The position numbers were made by a program, and so were the translations under genes. The notes beneath the pieces are model-generated. The model was given only the letters and a program-made list of their open reading frames with translations. It searched no databases and was not told the DNA's origin. Below, one piece after another: positions 37,701-49,700 of a stretch of 64,000 nt of DNA; the first letter of the stretch is position 1, and each line of letters begins with the position of its first letter. Source of the DNA: Vanilla planifolia (lineage: Eukaryota; Streptophyta; Magnoliopsida; Asparagales; Orchidaceae); the NCBI GenBank assembly GCA_023846275.1, contig CM043875.1:989569-1053568 (forward strand). Direction: 5' to 3'.

Positions 37701-40700
37701 GTTCCTCAATCAAGAAGTACTATATCTGTCTACTGAAAGTCCAAGGATCATCGCATGTTACGATGAAATACCTAAATACAAACATCTTCGTAAAGGGATC
37801 GTCCATGAAATATACATCAATACTAAACATTTGAAAGAGTATACTAGCTACATCCCTAACTTTTGTGCTAACAGTCTTACAGCATATACAACAAAATTCT
37901 CTACCATATTCGTTTTTAAAATCTGGACAATTTGGGAAGAAAGGGAGTATATTAACTTATACTCTGCAAATCAATTATGGATGCTAGTGAAAGAATCAGA
38001 AACACAAACACCCAGATTAGAACCATTCCAGCAAAGTCTTTTTAACAAAGAGCTTGTACGAAAACAAGCTGCTTGAGAATTCTTCTAGAAACTCGACTTT
38101 GGGACCAAATATTTAGCAAAAAAGTAGCATATGGAAAGATGATATTTTCAATCGATACCCTTGCAATTGAACAAGAAGACCAAGTCCAAAGGAACGAAAA
38201 ATGAAAAGGTTTCTTCAGACTATTAAACTAGGAAAAATAGGCCTAGAAGAAAAACGGAACTATTTTTTAAAAAATGAAGACATTTCAGAACAAGAAGATA
38301 CTTTAGAATAAGACACTATGGAAGCTCTCACTCTCACGGATTAAAAGCATGGCGGGACCAACACAAGAGCACTACCTAAAGTAAACGCGCATTATCAAAA
38401 GTAAAGGAGCACTATTTAAAAGAAAGGCGCATTACCAACAGTAAAGGCGCATCATCAAAAAGATGCTTACTTCCTTATGAAGGAACTTCTCCTATAAATA
38501 AGCGACCTCTCTCTACCAGGGATATCGAAAGAATTTCAGCTTTCTTCTTTCGGCTTTCTGTCCTCTCTACTCTCTCTTTTCAGTGTAAGTTTTGTCTTTT
38601 GGTGTGCAACTGTGCAAATTGGTATCAGTTCCAATATTATACACCATAAGTGGCATATTTTCTTTTCATGTTCATTGAAGCCATATGATTAGGGTATGGA
38701 TGGGCCTCAATCCTTGAAGTTCGTAATGTTCACTATAGCTAAGTGTTCAGGCATCTCACACCATCAATATGGGCTTGCATATCTTCTCCCACACTTAAAG
38801 TGTAAAATATTGTAGTCTTCCTCTATGTCAATTCATAAGGTAGCCAAGACAAAATGCATCACAATTAGAAGCATGGCCTCCAATGTCTCACCAGGCCACT
38901 TAAAAGCATCAGAGTGATCCACACTATAGGGATCATTCTAGTCATCTTAATACCCTACTCTCTGCCCATCATTTAAACAGTCTACTGGGAGATCCTTTGG
39001 AAGACACCAATTTAGGTAGTTCCCTAGCTTCTTGCACCTGTCCCTAATATCTTAGAGGTAGAAACTGATCCCAAACTTTAATTCTTTTGTCATTAAACCA
39101 CCATGTCTTCAAGTGAATTCATATAATACATTCAGAAACCACTCCAAACAAGTCCAAATGCAATTACCAACACAAATTCATAATCTAGGATCATTAGAAA
39201 TTATATCAACAAAACTAAGAGACTTATCAGGAAGTGAAACAGCATAAATGTTCAAATTGTTTTCTTGGTTTATTCACTAAAGTATGCATAAATGATATGA
39301 AATCAAACGCAGCTCTCAAAGAAGCTTATCACATGTTGGAGGAGGAAATAACCTTAGGGTTGGATTCCAAGGGAATTAAAACAATACAAAGAAGAAAACT
39401 ACAAGACAAGGAAACGGCAAAACACAATTAATGCAACAGAGAGGTACCCTTTAAACACACCAAGGACATAGAGGCAACATCTGATTTACCCATTTTTGAT
39501 ATTGTTTTACATCAAGACTCGTCATTTATTATTAATTATTTGTTATCATTGAACATAAAAGATACTAAATAATTATTTTAATAATAAAATAAAGATTTAC
39601 AATTATACGTCAATACACATTCTTTTATTCTAATATACTTATTATTCATACTCTTGATGTCTGGAAAGTTTTCAATAAGTATAATTATAAAAATATTAAT
39701 AATATGAGAATGAGTTAATTACAACCTCAATAACAATGCCAACAATAATAATATTAAGCAAAAAATCTATCATCCAGCTTTAGTTCATCTTTACTTATTG
39801 TGAATTTTTACCAATCTAAGTTTCATTGTTTAAAACATAATTAATTAATCATATCAATAGAATGCGGAAGAAAATTGAACATGCATACGATACCATCAAG
39901 TTATTCATGTCAATATAATATAGATAAGAACTAAACGTGTATAAAATACCCTTCAATCATGTTTTATATGAATCAATAATAAAAAAACACAATCATATTA
40001 AATATCAGCATAAAGAGTATTATGACTTAAAAATACAAAACATTATTTATTCTAAGTTTTCATATGATATTACTTAATTGGATCTAAGTTTCTTGTAATT
40101 AAGAAAATCATGATACTTAATTACGATAAAAACTCTAATTTTATTAAAGTTTTTTAGTACTATATACAACAATTAATATATACAATAATTGTGTTCCAAA
40201 TAATCTGAATGTACAAACCCAATTTTCACTTAGTCAAGCAGCATCCTTAATGGTGATCAACTGGAAAGATTTGCCCAACACGAATATTATAAATTCCATG
40301 GACCCAATTAAGCAATTTTCCTTACCTAGTTGACATAAATGTCGTTGACCATATCATATCAAATGGTACACAATAAGAAAGCTCTTTCCTACTTAGTTGA
40401 CACAAATTTTATTAATTATATCAAAATTGATCAATTCAAGTCCAATTACTTTAACTCAATGTTTTACCTTTCAAAATTTTAATGCATAAAAATAAATAAA
40501 TAATATAAGAGCATAATAAATATTATTAAAATGTTTTGAGATATTTTTCTCATTAGTCATAAATTTTGTCATCTTAATTTAGTTATATTGCTAGACACAT
40601 AAGTTTGATAGGTCATATGAATCAGTATCATAAGATCATCATAACAAGTTTATTATTAATATAAGTTCAACATAATAAATGTATTTTATATTCATTATTA

Positions 40701-43700
40701 AGTGTTTATAGTATCATATCTATCATATCATTATATCATATTTCATTTAATTAATTTGGCATACTTAATAATCACAATTTAATAGCATCATATTAACATA
40801 TAAAAAAATTCATGCATACAATCAAATTATCAAAGGGTATCAAAACTTTAACTAATGTTTTAGTATAACACATTTGTTATACCTTACATTAATGTGTTGA
40901 CTAACTACACATGCGATCAAGTCATTCAATTCGATGTCATAACTTTAACTAAATATGGTAGAAACACATTTTTTATGCTTAACATCTTATTATATCAAGT
41001 ACCTATCTCAATCTCTTCAATTGTTAAAAATTTAATCATAAGTTATTTCTCAAAAAATATACAAAATATTTTTTATAATAAAAAAGTTCACAAATTTTGA
41101 CTTAAAATAAATATCTTTATTTTTCAAAATATTCCATTTAACCTCTCTCAAAATTCCTTTAAAATTTTTATCATTATGACTTAAAAATATTCAAAAAGAA
41201 CTTTTAAAAGCATTTCTAAATGCTTCTAAATAAACTAATTTGTATGTAATCTTAATTACATCTAATTTGGCTTAGTTTATACTTAATTTGGCTAGTTCTA
41301 GCTTGGTTCAGCCTCATCTAGTTCAGATTAGGCTTGGCTAGGCTGGTTTGAGCTCAATCTGACAATTGTGGGTTGAACAAGTCATGGTATAGTTTATTGA
41401 TTCAAGTGGTAGGTCAAGTGTGGGTCAAGCACATGTTGACAAGCCATTAGACAGTTTGGTTCATTAACAAGTTTGAGTTAGTGTTCATGTGACCCACAAC
41501 TAATCAAACTCGCTTGTCACAGGCTACTTGAGAGTGGTAACTCAGCTACTTGAGTGCCTGAGGCAGGTCGAAGTTGCCCCCAAATTTGACTATAGTCAAC
41601 CCAGGCATGACTAGCTAACTTGACTAAACCCCTCATCGTTTAAATCATTTTATTAAATTGCATCACCTACTCTTCTTTCTCTTCCCATTCTCTCACTCTA
41701 ACTAGAAAAAGAAACCTCCTTCCCCAACTCCGATGCAAAACGAAATAGAACTATTTGATTTTTAAATGACTTTTCCATAGATCTCAGCTATGCCTATCAT
41801 CGACCACTTTGTGATGACCTCCAAAAAATGATCCAAGGTTTCCAAAATTTTGCCTCTCTTCCCTCTCTTTTTCAACTCTGATTCTTGCTAAAAACAATTA
41901 GATATTATTGTTCTTCTCTTAAAAATCTTTCAAAGCCTATAGCTTAAAATTAGCGTGGTGACAAAGCTTCTGGCAGGATTCCAAATTTCTTCATCAATAA
42001 TGGTGTAGCAGTAGCAAGATTGTTGTATTGACCCGTAAAGCTTGAACAATGCTGCCTTAGAGGGTAATAATTGTTGCAAACTAATTAAGCAAGAGGGATG
42101 GGATACGAAGGCCAATAGAGAGGAAGAAAAGTGAAAGATTTGAAAAATTTTACTTTCTAATAGCTCTTGACAAACAGCTTTTTGAACAACATTGTTTTAA
42201 AAAAACTTGGCTATCACACATGTATTCCTACAAAAGTTGTGACCACTTGACTCTAGTTGTCACCAAAAAATCTTGTATCTGCAAAACAAGAAATCAACAA
42301 AAGTCCCTTTTAGGAACCCAACTTGTATTTTTATGGCACCTCTTCCATAGTCCTTGCCTAATTCTAGAAAGTAATTGCTTCAAATTCTCAACTTTAGAAA
42401 ATCCTACCTTGAACAAGTTGTTTTTCGTTGTCAATTTGGGTAATCAAACGAACAAGTATAGGGGAAAAATCAACCAATATCTTGAAACTAGGTCATTCAC
42501 TTACTTTTGATAAATTTAGTTACTCGACCGCTCATCATAATGACATAAATACACTATTTTGTGAAGTCATATAAATGATCGCAATAAGCTCAAAAATTTC
42601 CTATCAAGTGAATCATAAACCATACCACACCCATGACCCATACAACCACTGGCCTTAAATATAATTACAGCACAAAAAGATATAACATGAGCAAAAGTAT
42701 GTAACACTAGAAGCTATTGAAACTGGAAAGGTTTAGCTATGCCCAAAGGCGTTCTTATCAATGATATCATCAATATAGGCAAGGATATACCACACAAACA
42801 CCCTAGAACTTACTTGTGATCAACCATATTGCCTCACTTCAATAACTAAAACTCCATAATTCAGAATTCTAACATCATTGAAGACAGATGCTGAACTATA
42901 CTCAAGTTGCTCTAGCAATTAATAGAAAAGCTCATTCACAATCAATCAAATGACCCTTAAAATGGAACACTCGTCATGACCCATGTTCAAACTTACAACT
43001 CTTATGCCATGCCGATACAAAACATTCTAACCTGATGCCTGCACAATGTGAAATGAAATAACATGATGTAACAAGAATTAGCACAAGGCAATGTAAATGG
43101 AACAAGCAAATAAATCTCCATCAGACAAAACTCCACAATTTTCCTCAACACTAAAGCAAGCTAGAACATTGGCTTCTGCACAAAAGGTAATCCAAAAATC
43201 CACTTCAACTTTCTGATGTTTGATGAAACCGGCCTAGTACAACAACTGCAAAAACTAAGGTTCTAACAGTTTTCTAGAAAATATTGAAGTGAGGTTCTCA
43301 AGGTAAAATCTAAGTTTCTTATATACATGTCTATAATTTATTTGTTGCATAAACTTTCAAAAGATCCATTGTAGCTCTGAAAACTGCATCTCATTAATAA
43401 AATACCCCAAGCAACATGAAAATTTTTAATAGACAAACAAAAGAACACAAAAAAGTCCTAAAATGCCACCAACTGCAATCATGCAAATCTTGCCTCTTTC
43501 CAATGTACACATTGCATGGTATGATGGCATTTTTTATAATTCAAAAATATCCTAATATCAAGGTATGGCAGGTGGTATATGACCGACACATGACAAGTTT
43601 CTATCAATGTTATGATAATTTTTCTAGTCATCTCTTTGTTCACTCTATGACAACGACTTAATCAGATGGACAATCGACCATCCCTAAGCAAGATTTATCA

Positions 43701-46700
43701 ATATGTGGTACAATCAGTGAGCATGCAATACCATCTTTTGTTGCATGGTATGAAGAAAACGTGACAACTAAAATAAGAAAGGCCATGAGATTATAGCTCT
43801 TCATAAGATCAACCAAAAAACAGCACAACATAAAAGACTGGGACACTATATACAGCAAAAATCTATACCGCCAGTGCTTCAAATAAATTGAACGTCTTGA
43901 CTCTTCATCATTATAAATGCCTTTAATTCTAAATATGTAGACAAAAGCTACAGATAGTTGGAGTGAAGAAGCTGCTAAAAGTATAAAATATGTCCCTTAA
44001 GTGATTGTTTAAACGTCCCAACAGGATGATAGAATGTGTGAACCATGATTCAGAAAAAGGTAGGAACAAGCATCCACAAAGGTTAGTAAGCCACAGTTGG
44101 CTTAATTTTTCTTTCCCATCCTTGTAACATAAAACTTGGTTAATCTAATCACACAGATAGCTATAATTGGGATATAATATATCTATAATATTCTTTCAAA
44201 TACACAAAACAATGAGATCTCATATGAATAGGAGCACAATATGTTGTGATATTTTGCAGTTCATATCCTGGTAAAGCGAACTACCTTTAACAGTTAACAG
44301 TTCCATACAAGTCACTAGTAACTCCCAGAAAGCGCAGCTTATGTATAGTCACCAGTACATTTTCTAGTTATCCAATGACAAACGGCCTCTACAGCACATC
44401 TTTCTGAACAATAAAGTTTCCAAGCAAAAAAAAGCTTCAATTTAATATCTCACCTGTAGAACTTAAACAAAAACAAATCAAATAGTAACTCCTTATAATC
44501 AAAAACTTCTGTCAAGCTACGTGTTAGACATAAAACCAGCCCATACAATTTAGCTTGAAAATTTTCATATTAAGAAATCACAAGCATATTAATCAATTTA
44601 CAAACCATAAAGTCATTTACTTTTTCTTGATAAAAGTACATAGTTCTTGCATACAAAAATAGACAATGGTGTGCCCCTTTTAAGGCATTATTCATAAAGA
44701 TTTAAACAAGTTTCGAAGTGGATGAACGAGAATGTACCGTTCATCAGTTAATTAATGCACCTTTTATTATTAAGTTATAAAGAAGACAAGAGGACATGGA
44801 ATGTATATACTGCAGGATGTTTGAAATGAATACCTGATACTCATAGGATCCAGGAGCCTCACTGCTGCCAGCAAGAAAACTACCCATCATGACAGTTGAT
44901 GCACCAAGTACCAAAGCTTTCACAATATGCCCAGAATAGGAAATCCCTCCATCAGCTATAACTGGTATATCATGATCCTTTGCTAATGAAGCAACCTTGT
45001 ACACAGCAGTTGCCTAAAAAAATGAAATACATGAGATTAATTTTGCAGCTATTCAATCTACAGACAAAGAAGCTTCACGGTATCATCATGTAAACATGCA
45101 TCAAGTATTTAGAATTCGAATGGAATTAAAGAATCTTAGTTTTCTAATATCGAAAACAATATACTTGATAGAAATAATTTTACATCTAATATAATTTAAA
45201 CAATATCATCTTTAGGAATATCATACTGCATCAAAAAGCAACATCAAGATGAAGCTTTTAGCACTAATCAATTTACATAAGCAAAAACCTTTATACAATT
45301 ACTTAGAAAGTTAGCCGTGTCAAGTTTAGTTGTAAAGAAGAACATATATAACTTTTACATGCTGACTGATGTTATAAGAAAATCCAGAGGATCACAATTT
45401 CTATTCATTAGTTTCACAATGCAAATTAATGTATTAATGATAATCCTTACAGGATAAATCCTGCAAAAATAGAAAAGGATAAAGAAAATACATCATGTGT
45501 TTAAAATTATAGTAAATTTTAAAATTAAAAAGAGAATATTAATTATTTTAAATTGTTCAATTAATTATAATTAATTTTGATTTATCAAGTGGAAGACTAT
45601 CTTAAGAAAAAACTTTAGAAGATTGTATTATGGGTCACAAATCCTTAAATTTCACTAATTAGATATACTAGACCAATCAATTAGTTCAAAAAGAAAAATC
45701 CAAATTGATGCATGGTAAATCCAAGAAGATGACTTATGGTGACAACACAGATAACACAAGAATGGAATTTTGCCCAAGACTTAGATTCCTAAAAGACTGA
45801 TGAGGAAAAACAAAAGAGAATTATTGCTTGGTGATGGATTGGCTTAGATGTCAGATGGATCTCCATTGTTGGCGAGACATCTAATTTTCTATATTTCATA
45901 TTATCATGAAAAGCTTTTATCTCTCTTATTTTCTCCATTTGTTAGTTAAGTTTGGACTTCTCATCCTATTGACGTAGACTATTTATTGGTCAAACAAAGT
46001 CAACAATCTTAGTATTGTGTCATTTCATTGTTGAATATTATAATTGCATGATGTGCTTTGTTAAACAAATCTTGGACTGTTTTCACTTCCAAATACAACA
46101 AAAGCCAATGCCATGACAAACTAGAATCAAAGCTAACCCTTACTGAAATTTAAAAAAGTGTAAAGTCTTTTGATAACAAAAAAATGAGAGAAAAATTTGA
46201 TGACAACAATAACTCTAATGTCTAGAAGATTAAGATGTGAGCATATTTAACAAACAAAGATTTTCTCAAGGCCCAAAAAAATGCAACAAACAACTTGGTG
46301 GAATAGATGAGAAGAAAGAAAAGAATAATTAAAAGATTCTCAATTCAATTCAATTGTATTTAGAAGATAAAGTTCTTCAAAATGTTGATAAATTAGGAGA
46401 TTACAAAGAACTTATAGAAAAAATTAAAAATGTTACCTATGATCAAGTTAGACGTGAATTATTTGTGCCTGAAAAAACAATTGTTTGTTTTTGATACAAA
46501 AGAAGGTATACCATTTCAAGAGCATTTTACTTTCTCTAACAACATCTTGCTAGACCTTTCTAACATTGATATGAAGATTAAAGAAGATAGAGCTTCGAAT
46601 GTGTTATGATTCTTATTTCATCCCATTGAACATTTAATAAATTTGTCATAAAACAAATAAACAATTAATCTGAAAAATGTGAAAGCTTCTTCTCCATCAA

Positions 46701-49700
46701 ATGATTTGAAAAAGAAAGTTCCCAGACAAACTTATACGGTAAAGTTTTATTTGTCTAAAAAGTAGAAACAAAGAAAAAACTAATAAAAAACTAACAAGTC
46801 AAAATCAAAAACAAAAATAAGGGTGAATATTACTACTAAAAAACGTCTAAACATTGAAAATCCAAATACTGATTATTGTAGGTAAAATTTAAAAAGAAAA
46901 TGAGAAGAAGACCACATTCAAAAAAAAATTTAGTTGCTAAAAAGTGTTACAATGAATTTGATATAATATTAACAACTATAGATTGTTATATCTCTTCTAC
47001 ATAGCATTAGATACTTGATTTTGAATGTTCTTACCAGATGCTACCTTATATAGATTGATACACTAATTAATGGTGAATTGCTTATGAAAATGTCATCATG
47101 GGCAATGACATACCTTAGAAGATTATTAGAATAGCTTTGATTTAGGTCAAAATTCAAGTTGAAGTGTCAAGATTTAAGAGATGCCAAATACGTTCCAACC
47201 CCAACAAAAAAAATCTATTCTTTAAATACCTTTAGGTTAATTAGACTTGTAGATTCTCTACCAAGAAGATTCTTTCTTATATTTTTAGCAAAGTCATGAT
47301 TATATTAAAAGCTAAGAAACTTGATTATCTCTATTTCATAAAACTTGGCACAATTGTTTATTTTTTCAAATGATGTGACTATTCTATGACATATAAGTAT
47401 TGGACACATGTTACAATGAGGTTAGTTAAAATTAAGAAAAAAAAGAATGGTTTGTGGACAGAAAATTATTGCATTAGAATTTTATAAAAATATTATATTC
47501 TTAACAAGCATCACAAGGTTAAGTTCTCTATGTAATTCATAAGATTAAAGATATAATAGTTTATATCCATTTAGATTTGGAAGTCATATTAGTTCCAATT
47601 TCAAGAAAGGATCAAAATACCTTTAAATTATTATTGATAATTATTCTAGATAAGTATGAGTATATATGCTCAAGCAAAAAAGCAATGCGCTTAAAACTTT
47701 CATTATTAAGTGAAAAATATTGGCTGACAATCAAACTAAGAAAAAAGTTCAAGTGATTGAAAAAAAAAATAATGGCCTAAATTTTTGTTTTAGTAGAGCT
47801 GAAAAAGTTTTCTACAAAAAAAAGGTGTTATCAGGAATAAAACAGTTGTGGAAACTCTTCAGTAGAATTAAAACAATAGAAAGAAGAAAGAATAGATAAG
47901 AGACTCCTTGATAAAGCAAGGCATATGTTGTCCAATGCTATGTTGGGCAAAGATTTTTAAGGAGAGTTGTATCCAATGTATATTATTTGGATATCAAATA
48001 TCTTGATATTGATAACCAGCACAGTCTACAAATTATTTGATATTTAAAATATCTGGTTGCCCATTTTATTGCTATAAAAAAGAAAATACGCTAAACTCAA
48101 GAACCAAGTGTATCTTCTTATTATTCTGAGGGGAGAGGCCATAGGTGTTTTGAACATAATTTTGTTAATCAAGATGTAAAATTTGAAAAGTCAACCAAAT
48201 TTCATAAAATGTTAGAGCAATTTGATAATTTTGGAGAAGGCCAAAGAGCAAGAAGTTTTTAAAATTCAATTTAATCATGTTTGATCATATGGAGATAATA
48301 TTATAACCATTAAAACAACCAAAGACTCTTGCTTCTCAAAGAACAAAAATACAAATTTATGCACCTCAAAGGCATGGTTTTGATAATTCATTTAACCCTC
48401 ACATAACTGCTTTTGCATTGAGTGTGGAAGATTCCATTAGATTTGTAGAACCATCCACTTAAGAAGAAGCCATCAATATGCTAAATGGACTAGTCTAATG
48501 AAAAAAGAGTTTGAGACATTATAGAAGAATCAGACATTAAAACCAATGAATATTCCCAAAGGGAGATCAGATGTTCTTTGCAAGTGGGTCTATAACATAA
48601 AGGAAGGATCTCTATCAGATGAAAGTGTCAATTAAAAAGTGTATTGGTTGCTGAAGGCTTCAGTCACAAAGAAATATCCTTTTATGTAAGTACTCTATTC
48701 TATTTTAAGCATAACTCAGTCCAAACATTGTTTGTTCCAGTAACATCTTAAGACTCAAAGCTAGAGCAATTTGATGTGAAGACTACTCTTCTTCACATTG
48801 ATCTTGAATAAGAGATTCCTATGCAACAACCACCAAAATTTGAATGACCCAAACCAATCACCAAGACAATGAAATAAGAAACTCACAATTTCATTTTCAC
48901 TCATAGGTTTTCTAAAGAGCCCTCATGACAATTGTGTGTACCAAATAGAAGTTTTAAAAGAAAACTTTAATTATTACTATTTTATATTGATGATATGTTA
49001 ATTGCAACAAGGTATACATCTCATTTATAGAATCAACTATTAAGATAATGATACAAGAAGTTGAAGGGCTTCATGTTGACTTATAAGTAGTCTAGACTTT
49101 CTTATGACCATTATGTACATGACATACAAGTTTTAGAAGAAACTTTTTGCTCTTAATGCTTTATGTTGATGACATGTTGACGGAAAAACGCCATACGTTT
49201 AATTATTAAAAGCTGAAGTATAATATGCTGTAATTGATATCAAGAATCTTGATGACACAAAAACAAAATACATCGGACAGATAATTAGAAATAAAAAGTT
49301 GATAAATTATTTTTTATAGAAAAAACTTTAAGAAGATTCTAGAGCAATTTATTATGCAAAACTCTAAGCTTATTAATTCTCCATTAGCTAGTCATTTTTG
49401 CTTAAGCATTAGCTTTCTCACCTCAATTAGATGAATAAGTATAGTAGTTTACTTTATACAATTATAATGAAGATTGCTATATGTGTCATGATATGCACTT
49501 GACATTTCACATTGCTATTAGTATCATTAATACACATATGGATAAGCCTACTAAGAGTTATTGGGTAGCAATGAAATAAGATGTAAAAGATTTGGATAAC
49601 ACCACAAATTTGGGTTAGCTTTATCACAAAAAAGATTTAAGCAATTGGTTTTATTAATTCAAATTGTTAGTGATAAAGATAAGATGAGGCATCATACAAG

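Larger units (their letters stand above)
37516..38628 (+). mobile_element. Right arm of long inverted repeat: virus-like or LTR-like fragment
   Basis: About 1113 bp, inverted copy of 36381-37475. The same layout is seen on the plus strand: open frame 37597-38076, five 20-bp units starting at 38361, 38381, 38401, 38421 and 38441, TATA-like CCTATAAATAAG at 38491-38502, and TTGGTATCAG ending at 38628. It retains about 20 nt (CAACTGTGCAAATT region) before the GGTATCAG that the left arm lacks, apparently by deletion between short TTGGT repeats. Confidence 0.75.
35293..44833 (-). other. IMPDH intron 2 (9541 bp)
   Basis: Holds the long inverted repeat at 36381-38628. Elsewhere it is non-coding: 35520-35550 has a short CAA repeat, 38629-39430 is moderate in GC with a stray 65-codon frame, 39430-41200 is very AT-rich, 41220-41560 has repeated TTGGCT/GGTTCA-like words, and 42500-44830 looks like ordinary intron sequence. 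No other gene is supported. Confidence 0.8.
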
